Program-made: the position numbers and the translations under genes
Shown: positions 34,753-41,343 of the stretch, one piece after another
Position numbering within the stretch: the stretch's first letter is position 1
How the letters are laid out: each line of letters starts with the position of its first letter
Source of the DNA: Gemmatimonadetes bacterium bin94
GTDB taxonomy: Bacteria; Gemmatimonadota; Gemmatimonadetes; Longimicrobiales; Gaopeijiaceae
Reading direction: 5' to 3'
Length of the DNA: 45,032 nt
Assembly (NCBI GenBank): GCA_002238865.1
Contig: MPNE01000034.1
Span: 1 to 45,032 of the forward strand
The notes under the pieces: model-generated
Database searches by the model: none
The model's input: the letters and a program-made list of their open reading frames with translations, nothing else
What the model was told of the DNA's origin: nothing

Positions 34753-35567
34753 GGCCGCCGTCGCGCAGGGAGCGGATCGCGGCCCAGCTCGCCGACCTCA
34801 AGATGCCCGGCGCGCTGGAGGCGCTGGACGGCGTGCTCGCCGGGGTGGACGGGGGAGGCACGACCCCGGCCGAGGCGATCGAGCGGCTCCTGGCCGCCCA
34901 GATCGAGCTCCGCAACGGGCGGCGCCTCGAAGCCGCCATGCGCTCCAGCCGCCTGCCGTACGTGAAGACGCTGGCGGCCTTCGACTTCGCCTTCCAGCCC
35001 TCGATCAAGCGCGAGCAGATCCACGCGCTGCACGAACTCGGCTTCGTCGAGCGCCGGGAGAACGTCGTCTTCCTCGGCCCGCCCGGCGTGGGCAAGACGC
35101 ACCTGGCGATCAGCCTGGCGATCACGGCGGCAGAGAGCGGCCGCAAGATCTACTTCGGCACCCTGACCGACCTCGTCGACTCCCTCGAGGAGGCCAAGGC
35201 CGCCGGCCGACTCGACCGCCGCCTGAAGATCCTCACCCACCCGGCGCTGCTCGTCGTCGACGAGATCGGCTACCTGCCGGTGACCCAGAGCGGCGCGGTC
35301 CTCTTCTTCCAACTCGTCAACCGGCGCTACGGCAACGGCTCGACCGTGCTCACCTCCAACAAGGGCTTCGAGGAGTGGGGCCGCATCCTCGGCGACGAGG
35401 TCATGGCCGCCGCGCTCCTCGACCGGCTGCTCCACCGGTGCCATATCGTGAACATCAGGGGCAACAGCTACCGGATGCGCCGCCACGCCGAACTCTCGAA
35501 GGCGATCCACCCCCTCGCGAGCCGAGTAGACGCCGACTCGCAGGCGTCCGGACAGGGGCAGTCATGA
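34749..35567 (+). CDS. istB: IS21 helper ATPase IstB
   Basis: This 272-aa AAA+ ATPase has an N-terminal helical domain (QIELRNGRRLEAAMRSSRLP, FDFAFQPSIKR), Walker A GPPGVGKTH, Walker B LLVVDEIGYLP and a sensor-like VLTSNKGFEEW. IstB is the transposition helper of IS21, similar to DnaC-type loaders, and assembles on target DNA. The GTG start overlaps the istA stop by GTGA (34749-34752), so translation is coupled. The C-terminal tail beyond RMRRHAELSKA is somewhat longer than usual. Confidence 0.94.
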   Translation: MRPPSRRERIAAQLADLKMPGALEALDGVLAGVDGGGTTPAEAIERLLAAQIELRNGRRLEAAMRSSRLPYVKTLAAFDFAFQPSIKREQIHALHELGFVERRENVVFLGPPGVGKTHLAISLAITAAESGRKIYFGTLTDLVDSLEEAKAAGRLDRRLKILTHPALLVVDEIGYLPVTQSGAVLFFQLVNRRYGNGSTVLTSNKGFEEWGRILGDEVMAAALLDRLLHRCHIVNIRGNSYRMRRHAELSKAIHPLASRVDADSQASGQGQS

Positions 35568-35593
35568 CAACCTCGCTCCCTGCCCGCTGCCCC

Positions 35594-35642
35594 GGGACAT
35601 TTCTCGTGCCGATAACCGGGACATTTCTCGTGCCGATTGACA
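35594..35642 (-). repeat. IS21 right terminal repeat (two 19-bp units)
   Basis: Two exact copies of GGGACATTTCTCGTGCCGAT lie in tandem, followed by TGACA at the tip. Its reverse complement aligns with the left end. The two units here are identical, unlike at the left end. Confidence 0.85.
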
Positions 35643-35648
35643 CACAAA
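35643..35648. repeat. target-site duplication CACAAA, right copy
   Basis: This is the second copy of the 6-bp direct repeat that flanks the IS21-family element; it falls inside the DUF6166-type gene. Confidence 0.8.
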
Positions 35649-35762
35649 CGGCCCAGTCCCTTCGTAGCCCCATGAGAATCCATTGGGAACCCGAAGCTTG
35701 GTCCCCTCGGGGTTTGTCACCGTACCCGGATACTCGCCCCGATAGGCTGGCTGTTTCGTCAT
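35643..35762 (-). pseudogene. DUF6166-type gene, N-terminal part (split by IS21)
   Basis: From ATG 35762 (GGAGGAGGG upstream) it encodes MTKQPAYRGEYPGTVTNPEG, then LRVPNGFSWGYEGTGPFV, the conserved front of DUF6166 proteins, before the IS21 end. The separated C-terminal part is at 33364-33555. Confidence 0.8.
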
Positions 35763-35884
35763 GTAGCCATCCCTCCTCCAAGGGTGCATAGATCGAAAGT
35801 AGGCTGACGACCGGGTATAGGGCAATGTACGCGTGGGGGACCCCCCGGCGGGTCCCATCCGCCGGGACTCCGACGGCGCGTCCT

Positions 35885-35906
35885 GGGGGGGTGGGGGTGG
35901 GGGGGG
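35885..35906 (+). repeat. G-tract cluster (possible G-quadruplex)
   Basis: G7-T-G5-T-G8 on the plus strand gives several runs of three or more G within 22 bases, enough for a quadruplex. Function unknown. Confidence 0.5.
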
Positions 35907-36360
35907 TCATCGCCCACCGGTCCGGCCAGACCCGCCGGGAACCAGCGCCACGGGTGCGGGCGCCACCGTGCCATGGCCCACCACGGCCCACGGCAGGGTT
36001 CGGAGTGCCGACCGGGGGAGTCGGGTAGGCCATCGGACCCCATCGGCGGCTCGGATCGGGCCGTCTTGCGCCTACGAGGACCCGATCCGGCCCCGATTCG
36101 CCCAGCCTCGGGGAGTGCGAGGCGATCAGGAGCGCCCGAAAGCCGCCCGACCAGGACAGACCGGCCCCGAATCCCAGCCCGGCGGACCGGCAACAGGCGC
36201 GGGGAAGTCACGCCACACGGCCACAACCGGCCCCGAAGTCCTTCAGCGACCGGGGAACGGGCGGTCGACGGGGGCGCACGGTGTCCCCCGCAGGCGTCTC
36301 CAGACATCGAACCGAGTCCGATCCGGGCCGATTTGGGGGGGACCACTTGTGTCCCTTGTT

Positions 36361-36390
36361 CGTTTCCGCTAACTTCCGTTAGCGGAAACG
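36361..36390. promoter_or_regulatory. perfect 30-bp palindrome CGTTTCCGCTAAC/GTTAGCGGAAACG
   Basis: Two perfect 13-bp arms flank TTCC in a less GC-rich patch about 285 bp upstream of the first gene of the small-gene operon. Such a site could be an operator or the core site of a tyrosine recombinase. TTGTTC lies directly before it and could serve as a -35 element, but no clear -10 is seen. Confidence 0.55.
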
Positions 36391-36531
36391 CTAGCAGGGA
36401 TATCGGGGCGGCAACGTTACCCGGAACAGCCCACCCACCGGACTCCAGACCCGCCGGAAGCGGGTGAGCCACCGGGAGCGCAGTCGGTCCCGCCGAGGTA
36501 GACCGAGCACGGGCGCGAAGGGGGAAAGGGA

Positions 36532-36674
36532 ACGACCGGAGCGACAGGCTCACGCCGGGGGCAGTGCCCGGCCGGTCGTCTGCGGGGGGAAGCCCCACCG
36601 AGCACGGCCAGCACGGGCGCGCCGGTCGCTTCCCCCATCCTGTCCGTCACACACCAACGAGGAGATGCGAGACC
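36532..36674 (+). ncRNA. tRNA-mimic leader module M1
   Basis: ACGACCG (36532-36538) pairs with CGGTCGT (36573-36579), a 7-bp acceptor-like stem. GAGC/GCTC (36539-36551) makes a D-arm-like hairpin, and GCCGGG/CCCGGC (36554-36572) with a 7-nt loop makes a T-arm-like hairpin abutting the acceptor stem. There is no anticodon arm. Downstream, GGGGGAAGC (36585-36593) pairs with GCTTCCCCC (36628-36636), followed by AACGAGGAG before ATG 36675. Layout matches module M2. Confidence 0.55.
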
Positions 36675-37400
36675 ATGACAGACACGGGTGAAGTGAAGTA
36701 CCGGGTGGTGGGCGTGCGGCCCTTGTGGCCGGCGGACCCGGACGAGTACCGGGCGCACTTCGACGGGTTGAAGAGCGCCATCGAGGACGCGAAGGAGCGC
36801 CGCGACGACATGCAATCGTTCATGGAAGTGAGCGACGAGTGCAACGGCGAGAGCGACCACGAGGGACTGCCCTACGTGATCGTCGAGGAGAGCTACGTCG
36901 ACGAGGACGGAGACGTGCACTGGGAGGAGGTCGAGACCTACGCGACGCATTGCCCGACGTGTGAGTACCCGCCGACGGACTGCCGGGACACCCAGCAGAT
37001 GAACGCGGGGGAGCGCAACAGCCTGACGGCGGCAACGGGACAAGCGTTGTGGTCGATGGGTAGGGCGATGCCGTACCCCACGCACCGGGAGGACGCTGTG
37101 ATGCTGTTCACGGCGGCCCATCTGATCCGGTCGATGGACCCGACGGCCGTGTGCGAAGCCTACTACCGGGCGGAGGCGGTCGTCGAGGAGGACGCCTCGA
37201 AGGGCCAGATCGGCCACGCGCACCACCTCGACCCCGTCGCGGCGGACATGCTGTTCCACGCGGCGCAGAAGGAGATGGACCGGGCGAAGCGCCACCGGGC
37301 CGAGAATCCCGAGTTGGACGCTCGCCACCCCATCGAGTCCGTGATCCGCCGGGCGGAGCGCAAGGCTGCGTTGTTCCTCAAAGCGGCCGACGCACTGTAG
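36675..37400 (+). CDS. hypothetical acidic protein, first gene of the operon
   Basis: A 241-aa acidic protein begins MTDTGEVKYRVVGVRPLWPA. It has a Cys-containing middle (THCPTCEYPPTDC) that may bind zinc, then helices (AMPYPTHREDAVMLFTAAHL, HHLDPVAADMLFHAAQKEMD) and a basic end RRAERKAALFLKAADAL. ATG 36675 follows GAGGAG. The frame is open upstream to 36564 but that part covers module M1. I recognise no family. It opens a run of small co-directional genes that ends with a recombinase, so a role in the element's life cycle is likely but unknown. Confidence 0.7.
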   Translation: MTDTGEVKYRVVGVRPLWPADPDEYRAHFDGLKSAIEDAKERRDDMQSFMEVSDECNGESDHEGLPYVIVEESYVDEDGDVHWEEVETYATHCPTCEYPPTDCRDTQQMNAGERNSLTAATGQALWSMGRAMPYPTHREDAVMLFTAAHLIRSMDPTAVCEAYYRAEAVVEEDASKGQIGHAHHLDPVAADMLFHAAQKEMDRAKRHRAENPELDARHPIESVIRRAERKAALFLKAADAL

Positions 37401-37508
37401 GACCCCCACGACAACCGAGGTATCCAAGCCTCAAGCCGGGTGCGACTCCCGGCGGTTGTCTTTGCTGTTTCGTCGTACCACTTCCACACCCAAAGAGGAG
37501 ACGCACCC
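37401..37508 (+). ncRNA. tRNA-mimic intergenic module M2
   Basis: GACAACC (37410-37416) pairs with GGTTGTC (37454-37460). GAGG/CCTC (37417-37432) forms a small second arm, AA links, and GCCGGG-TGCGACT-CCCGGC (37435-37453) forms the T-arm-like hairpin. The linker lengths (0, 2, 0) equal those of M1 although the stems differ in sequence. TTTGCTGTTT follows; no second hairpin is seen here. AAAGAGGAG precedes ATG 37509. Confidence 0.6.
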
Positions 37509-37973
37509 ATGTACGACACCCAAGCAGGAACGCGGCGGGTTCTCCGTCGCGTGAAGGCGTTCATCGAGCACGGGTGGACGCAATGCCGGTCGGTCGCTCC
37601 CAAGCGGGACGGGACCTACTGCTACTGCCTCTCGGCGGCACTGTCCGAGGCTTGCGCACGAGACGACGACTGCCGGCCGTCCGTTCGCCATCGCGCCCTG
37701 TTGCTCCTCTACCGGGCGATCACGGGCAAGGCGAACACGGCGGGGCCGGGGCCGATGCGGTGGGGCAATGCCATCGTCCTGTGGAACGATCACTACAAGC
37801 GCACCCACGAGGACGTCGTCCAGGCTGTGCACAAGGCGATCGAGTTGAACGATGAGCACTGTTCCGGATGCGGCGCGCCGAAGGTGGGCGGGACGTGCGT
37901 GTGCGACCAGATCGCACCGACCACACCGACGCACTACGGCCCACCCGACCACGTCCCGGCGATGCCGTCATGA
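37509..37973 (+). CDS. DUF6197-like protein
   Basis: This 154-aa protein has AFIEHGWTQCRSVAPKRDGT, YCYCLSAALSEAC, AIVLWNDHYKRTHEDVVQAV and a last helix HKAIEL. The order W-Q-x(n)-CxCxxAAL...WND...RTxEEVxxxxxKAI is that of DUF6197 proteins, found in phages and islands with no known activity. A C-terminal CSGCGAPKVGGTCVC cluster could bind zinc and is extra to the family core. ATG 37509 follows AAAGAGGAG. Its TGA overlaps the next ATG (ATGA at 37970). Confidence 0.8.
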   Translation: MYDTQAGTRRVLRRVKAFIEHGWTQCRSVAPKRDGTYCYCLSAALSEACARDDDCRPSVRHRALLLLYRAITGKANTAGPGPMRWGNAIVLWNDHYKRTHEDVVQAVHKAIELNDEHCSGCGAPKVGGTCVCDQIAPTTPTHYGPPDHVPAMPS

Positions 37974-38245
37974 GCGCCGGGGCGGAGCTGGTCGCGTATC
38001 TCGCGAATCAGGACAAGGACGAGTTGTTGGAGTTCGGCACGTTCAAGCCGAGGCGGGGCGCTGGTATCCGCGAGATGACATGGCGCATTGCGTGTGCCGT
38101 CCTGACCTACGGGGACTTCATGGGCCGCGATTGGACCGGGTGGCGGTTGGTCGTCGCCCCGGCCGGGCACCACGACATCACCACGGGCGGGTACATCGAG
38201 ATGGAGACGTTGCGCCGGAAGGTGCAGGAGCGGTTGCAAGACTGA
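37970..38245 (+). CDS. hypothetical 91-aa protein
   Basis: It starts with MSAGAELVAYLANQDKDELL by an ATGA overlap with the previous gene, so translation is coupled. It continues with IACAVLTYGDFMGRDWTGWR, strands that end LVVAPAGHHDI, and a final helix LRRKVQERLQD. It is mixed alpha/beta and has no recognised domain. It closes the second block of the operon before module M3. Confidence 0.6.
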   Translation: MSAGAELVAYLANQDKDELLEFGTFKPRRGAGIREMTWRIACAVLTYGDFMGRDWTGWRLVVAPAGHHDITTGGYIEMETLRRKVQERLQD

Positions 38246-38356
38246 GCAGGAAGCGACGGGGACACGGCCCCGATGGGCGGGTTCGACTCCCGCCCGTCGC
38301 CATGGCACTCGGGGAATCCGCCCCGTGTGCGAGCAACCCAACAAGGAGATGCAACC
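38246..38356 (+). ncRNA. tRNA-mimic intergenic module M3
   Basis: GCGACG(G) (38253-38259) pairs with (C)CGTCGC (38294-38300). A small GGG/CCC arm lies between. GGCGGG-TTCGACT-CCCGCC (38276-38294) is a T-arm-like hairpin with the canonical TTCGACT loop, directly next to the acceptor-like strand. Then GCAC-T-CGGGG / CCCCG-T-GTGC (38305-38330) forms a second hairpin. AACAAGGAG precedes ATG 38357. Without an anticodon arm it cannot be a working tRNA. Confidence 0.6.
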
Positions 38357-38563
38357 ATGGGGAAAACGAAGAAGGCGCGCCGGCAGAAGCGGCGCGAAGC
38401 CGACCGGGGCCGGTGGCATCAAGCGGCGTTCCGGGCGGTGTGGTCGTTGGAGGATCGACGGCGGCCCGAAGGACCGCGGATGGAACTGCCCAGGGTGCTT
38501 GAGGACCGGGCGGACGGCGGCATGGAACGGTTGGCCACGTTCCGGGCGGGAGGTGGATCATGA
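38357..38563 (+). CDS. small basic protein
   Basis: A 68-aa Arg/Lys-rich protein starts MGKTKKARRQKRREADRGRW, a likely nucleic-acid-binding tail, followed by AAFRAVWSLEDRRRPEGPRM and ELPRVLEDRADGGMERLATF. ATG 38357 has AAGGAG upstream. Its TGA overlaps the next start (ATGA). No family is recognised. Confidence 0.55.
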   Translation: MGKTKKARRQKRREADRGRWHQAAFRAVWSLEDRRRPEGPRMELPRVLEDRADGGMERLATFRAGGGS

Positions 38564-39219
38564 GCCTCAAGAGGCGCGAAGGCGACCGGAAGGTGGCGGT
38601 CCATCTGCACAATGCCGTCGAACATCTCACGTCTGCGGGCGCTGCGGCGCGTGAAGGCGCGTACGAGGAGCACGAGAGTGATCTGGTGTGGTGCGCCAAG
38701 GACCACGTCGAGGACGTCATCAGGGAGTACGGTGGCGATCCCTTCGAGGCTCTCGCCACGGAGAACCTGCCCGAGCGGTTCCCGCCGATGGAACGGGCGC
38801 GGGGGCCAATCGAGAACCGGGGCGACGTCATGATGGCGCTTCAGGACATCGACGCGGCGCTCTACAGGAAGCCGGAGCCGTGGCCGTTCAAGGCATTGAG
38901 CAACGCGCTACGGTCCATCGTGGCCAAGCTCGAAGCCGAGGAGGAGGGTAGGACGGTCGTGTGGGACGACGACAACGCGACCGTGGCGAACGCGCTCAAG
39001 ACGGCGCTCCGCGAACGGACGCCGGTGGCGTACTTCGCCTACGGTGCGATCAATCACTCGGGCGGGTTCCATTCCGGCCAGCACGGCAAGGACGGGAAGC
39101 GAGCGCCCAATCATCCCGGTTGGTTCTACTACGAAGCGGAACACGGCCAGTGGGCGGGACCGTTCCCGACGGAGAAGCAGGCCCGCGAGGGTTGCGCCAA
39201 CGTCGGAGACGAGGAATGA
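38560..39219 (+). CDS. hypothetical 219-aa protein
   Basis: This protein begins MSLKRREGDRKVAVHLHNAV and is helical in its first half (LVWCAKDHVEDVIREYGGDP, DVMMALQDIDAALYRKPEPW). The C-terminal quarter reads GWFYYEAEHGQWAGPFPTEK, like a short GYF-like surface motif. It overlaps the genes on both sides by ATGA, so it is in the middle of the coupled block 38357-39808. No enzyme motif is seen. Confidence 0.6.
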   Translation: MSLKRREGDRKVAVHLHNAVEHLTSAGAAAREGAYEEHESDLVWCAKDHVEDVIREYGGDPFEALATENLPERFPPMERARGPIENRGDVMMALQDIDAALYRKPEPWPFKALSNALRSIVAKLEAEEEGRTVVWDDDNATVANALKTALRERTPVAYFAYGAINHSGGFHSGQHGKDGKRAPNHPGWFYYEAEHGQWAGPFPTEKQAREGCANVGDEE

Positions 39220-39725
39220 GCGCCGTAAGCGTGGAGACCCGCAACGAGCGGCTCCTGAAGCTGGCGGCCGGACTCGACGGGCTCCCGACCATCCGCGAGG
39301 CGCAGAAGCTCGAAGGCTTGCCCGTGACCCCAAAGGGCTTAGGTGTGCTCTCGATCCAGTTGCCCCGTGGGAAGGCCCTGAGCATGGTCGACATCAAGCG
39401 CGACGGCCCCGACCGGAAGGCCGCAGGGTGCGGCACGATCGGGTGCATGGCTGGCCATGGGGTGGGCATTCTCGGGATCCCGTACTCGGGTGCGGCCATG
39501 TCCGACGTGGGCGGCGCGTTGGGGCTGGATCACGACATCGACACGGCGGAGGAACTGTTCGCCCCGGGATCGGTGCCCTACGAGAAGTGGCCCGAAATCG
39601 ACGGGGCCATGTCCGCCAAGGTGCTCCGGCATCTGGTGAGCGAGTGCGGGGGCAAGGACGGCCTGACCCCCTTCGACGTGCGGGCCGCGTGGCTGGCGGT
39701 CACGCCTACCCGGTGGCACTCGTGA
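39216..39725 (+). CDS. hypothetical phage-type protein with CGTxxCxAG motif
   Basis: A 169-aa protein begins MSAVSVETRNERLLKLAAGL. Its centre AAGCGTIGCMAGHGVGILGI resembles the CGTxxCxAGxA segment of several uncharacterised phage proteins. It is followed by MSDVGGALGLDHDIDTAEEL and FAPGSVPYEKW, and then a helical end. The two Cys may bind a metal. It starts by ATGA overlap and its stop overlaps a GTG start (GTGA 39722). The function is not known. Confidence 0.6.
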   Translation: MSAVSVETRNERLLKLAAGLDGLPTIREAQKLEGLPVTPKGLGVLSIQLPRGKALSMVDIKRDGPDRKAAGCGTIGCMAGHGVGILGIPYSGAAMSDVGGALGLDHDIDTAEELFAPGSVPYEKWPEIDGAMSAKVLRHLVSECGGKDGLTPFDVRAAWLAVTPTRWHS

Positions 39726-39808
39726 GCGCCCTACAGTGGGTCACGGCGCTGGTCGCGGTGCTGTGCATCGTCGGCATTCACGTCTCGGACGCGAAACGGC
39801 GGAGATGA
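39722..39808 (+). CDS. 28-aa one-helix membrane microprotein
   Basis: A GTG start overlaps the previous stop (GTGA) and encodes MSALQWVTALVAVLCIVGIH followed by VSDAKRRR. That is one hydrophobic helix of about 16 residues and a basic end, which suggests a membrane insertion with the C-terminus inside. It is too short for usual gene finders. A second microprotein of the same design is at 42866. Phage one-helix proteins are often regulators of lysis or membrane partners, but no role can be assigned. Confidence 0.55.
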   Translation: MSALQWVTALVAVLCIVGIHVSDAKRRR

Positions 39809-39901
39809 TCTGGGACTTGGGTCGGGGGCTGTCAAAGGCTCCCGGCCCCATGCTCCCGCCAACGCTTGGCGGGGGATCACTGCCACGAAGGGGGGCAGAC
39901 C
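39809..39901 (+). ncRNA. minihelix intergenic module M4
   Basis: GGGTCGGGGGC (39819-39829) pairs with GGCTCCCGGCCC-type bases (39838-39848) with two G-T pairs and an 8-nt loop TGTCAAAG, nearly the same loop as in M5. The second hairpin is CCCGCCAA-CGC-TTGGCGGG (39855-39873). GAAGGGGGG precedes ATG 39902. It is a simple stack, not the three-arm form. Confidence 0.5.
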
Positions 39902-40237
39902 ATGAGCAGGAGCGTCAACAAGATCATCCTTGTGGGAAACGTCGGGAGCGATCCCGATGTGCGCATCACGAGCGCGGGCGTGAAGCTCGCACGCGTATCG
40001 CTCGCGACCGGCTTGCGTACGGGCGGCGAGAACCCCGAGGAGCGCACGGACTGGCATCGCGTGACCCTGTGGGGAAGGCTCGCCCAGGTCGCCGAGGACT
40101 ACGTGCGCAAGGGCGACAAGCTGTTCGTCGAGGGATACCTCCAGTATGACAGCTACGAGCGCGACGGGGTAACCATCCCGACGGCCGAGATTCGCGGCCG
40201 CGAGATGGTGATGCTGTCACCGAGGGCGACCGGCTAG
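39902..40237 (+). CDS. ssb: single-stranded DNA-binding protein
   Basis: This 111-aa OB-fold protein starts MSRSVNKIILVGNVGSDPDV and has RVSLATG, DWHRVTLWGRLAQVAEDYVR and KGDKLFVEGYLQYDSYERDG, then VTIPTAEIRGREM. These are the core blocks of bacterial SSB, which coats ssDNA in replication and repair. The protein ends just after the OB fold (VMLSPRATG) and lacks the acidic DDDIPF-type tail that recruits partner proteins. It is probably the element's own SSB. ATG 39902 follows a G-rich ribosome site. Confidence 0.93.
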   Translation: MSRSVNKIILVGNVGSDPDVRITSAGVKLARVSLATGLRTGGENPEERTDWHRVTLWGRLAQVAEDYVRKGDKLFVEGYLQYDSYERDGVTIPTAEIRGREMVMLSPRATG

Positions 40238-40242
40238 GCACG

Positions 40243-40440
40243 ATGGAAGCGCCATACCGGATCACGGTCCACTACGAGGACCAGGAGAGCACCATCGAGC
40301 TGGACAAGGCCGAACTCGATGCGTGGATCGAAGACAAGGCCATCGTCGCAGGTTGCAGGGTCGAGGACTTTCACTCGAAGGCGGACGTCGTCGCCGGTCA
40401 CATCGACCTGAATCTGCGAGCGGAGGGAATCACCCTCTGA
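40243..40440 (+). CDS. hypothetical 65-aa protein
   Basis: A small acidic protein starts MEAPYRITVHYEDQESTIEL, followed by ELDAWIEDKAIVAGCRVEDF and ends in a beta hairpin DLNLRAEGITL. It follows ssb after only five bases, so the two are probably cotranslated. No family is recognised. The only short non-overlapping spacing within a block is here. Confidence 0.55.
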   Translation: MEAPYRITVHYEDQESTIELDKAELDAWIEDKAIVAGCRVEDFHSKADVVAGHIDLNLRAEGITL

Positions 40441-40526
40441 TAACCCGGCCGGGGAAGGTGTCGAAGCCTCCCCGGCTCCTGTGGGACCGAGATCCGGTCC
40501 CTTCTTCTCCAGCAAGGGGGAGCGGC
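40441..40526 (+). ncRNA. minihelix intergenic module M5
   Basis: GCCGGGGA (40448-40455) pairs with TCCCCGGC (40469-40476); inside, GG/CC closes a loop TGTCGAAG, almost the same as in M4. TCCTGT links to the second hairpin GGGACCG-AGATC-CGGTCCC (40483-40501). AAGGGGGAG precedes ATG 40527. Confidence 0.55.
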
Positions 40527-40871
40527 ATGACACGGGAGCAGTTTGTCGAAGCACTCGAATCGGTACCGGGGCCGTGGCAGCTCGGCGAGGAGGACGGCAA
40601 CACCGGCCTGATCCGCCACGAGCAGGAAGACGGCTGCGGCTACTGCAAGTGTCCGCTGACGGCCGTGGCGCACCACCACCACGGGCTCACCGGGGTTCAC
40701 AACCAGATGGACATGGAAGACTTCGCCAACGATCTGGACATCGACGTCGAGGACGTCCGCGAGATCGTGAGCGCGGCGGACGGAGACGGCGGTGTCGATC
40801 ACGAGGGCGAGCCCCGGCCCTACGACGAGGCGTTGCGCAAGCGGCTTCTGAAGGCCACGGGGCTGGCGTGA
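40527..40871 (+). CDS. hypothetical 114-aa His/Cys-rich protein
   Basis: The protein begins MTREQFVEALESVPGPWQLG. The segment DGCGYCKCPLTAVAHHHHGL may bind metal through three Cys and four His residues. An acidic helix follows (DMEDFANDLDIDVEDVREIV), and the end is basic (LRKRLLKATGLA). It resembles other short proteins of mobile elements in having a CPLTAVA-type centre, similar to the CCPITAYAF centre of the gene at 42115. The function is unknown. It stands alone between modules M5 and M6. Confidence 0.6.
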   Translation: MTREQFVEALESVPGPWQLGEEDGNTGLIRHEQEDGCGYCKCPLTAVAHHHHGLTGVHNQMDMEDFANDLDIDVEDVREIVSAADGDGGVDHEGEPRPYDEALRKRLLKATGLA

Positions 40872-40959
40872 GGGGCAGGCGGGGGAAGGGTCGAACCTTC
40901 TCGCGTCTTTGGTGGGGACGGAGGCTCCCCACGTTTCACTCGCTCATAAGGAGGATCCC
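40872..40959 (+). ncRNA. minihelix intergenic module M6
   Basis: GAAGG (40885-40889) pairs with CCTTC (40896-40900) around GTCGAA, with an imperfect outward extension to GCG/CGC. GTCTTT leads to the second hairpin GTGGGGA-CGGAGGC-TCCCCAC (40912-40932). CATAAGGAGG precedes ATG 40960. It is the weakest of the first-element stems. Confidence 0.45.
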
Positions 40960-41343
40960 ATGAGCAGAGGCAGGAGGGCAGGCCGGAGCCTGTCCAACAG
41001 CACGGGTGGCCGGGAGAGCAGCGTGGTCCCTGAAGACACGTCGGAGGCCGGTACGCGCCCGGAGGGCGTTGTGAGCGCGGTCCCGGCCGCCTCCGCGTCC
41101 ACCAAGGCCGAGAACGTGCTCGAAGGCGTTTCGTGCCCGCAATGCGGCAAGGCGGACGAGTTCCGAGTGGTCGCGGAGGTCACGGTCCACGTCACGGACG
41201 ACGGGCCGTACACCGACGACGGCGACGAGTACACATGGGGCGCCGACTCGTGGGCACTGTGCCCCGGGTGCGAATTCGAGGCGGACTGGCAGACGTTCCA
41301 GACCGGCAGCTCGAAGTGGACGGCGGCAAAGGAGGCGGCATGA
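40960..41343 (+). CDS. zinc-ribbon protein, paralog A
   Basis: This 127-aa protein has a disordered front of about 45 residues (MSRGRRAGRSLSNSTGGRES) and then a zinc ribbon: NVLEGVSCPQCGKADEFRVV, acidic strands, and WALCPGCEFEADWQTF. It is a paralog of the protein encoded at 41783 (NVLQGVACPRCG and ECPKCDWVGRWHQC). Zinc ribbons bind nucleic acid or protein; the exact role is unknown. ATGA overlap joins it to the next gene. Confidence 0.65.
   Translation: MSRGRRAGRSLSNSTGGRESSVVPEDTSEAGTRPEGVVSAVPAASASTKAENVLEGVSCPQCGKADEFRVVAEVTVHVTDDGPYTDDGDEYTWGADSWALCPGCEFEADWQTFQTGSSKWTAAKEAA

Larger units (their letters stand above)
33556..35642 (+). mobile_element. IS21-family insertion sequence, 2087 bp
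   Basis: The element carries istA and istB, overlapping by GTGA, between 49-bp terminal inverted repeats that start TGT and end in CCC. It is flanked by the duplication CACAAA. Each terminus contains two tandem copies of a 19-bp unit of the form (C/T)CGGCAnGnnAAATGTCCC separated by 5 bp, as expected for IstA-binding repeats of IS21-like elements. Both genes look intact, so the element may be active. It interrupts a DUF6166-type gene on the opposite strand. Confidence 0.9.
35763..36531. other. long non-coding stretch upstream of the small-gene operon
   Basis: About 770 bp without a supportable gene. Open frames here are Pro/Arg/Gly-rich on both strands. It contains a G-tract cluster (35885-35906) and a perfect 13-bp-arm palindrome (36361-36390) in a locally AT-richer patch, then GTTACCC near 36416. 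It probably holds the promoter and control region of the operon that begins at 36675. Confidence 0.5.

Noticed and set aside
33627..35567. 646-codon frame running through istA into istB
   Set aside because: Only the istB part is real; the upstream part is an off-frame reading of istA. A programmed fusion is unlikely because the GTGA overlap explains the layout.
35759..36598. 279-codon minus-strand frame in the spacer before the operon
   Set aside because: Low-complexity Pro/Arg/Gly sequence, overlaps a G-tract and the M1 module, no ribosome site or domain.
38253..38302. Complete tRNA gene at module M3 (or M1, M2, M7, M8)
   Set aside because: The acceptor- and T-like arms are present, but there is no anticodon arm and total length is about 45-50 nt, so it cannot be a normal tRNA; rated as tRNA-mimic instead.
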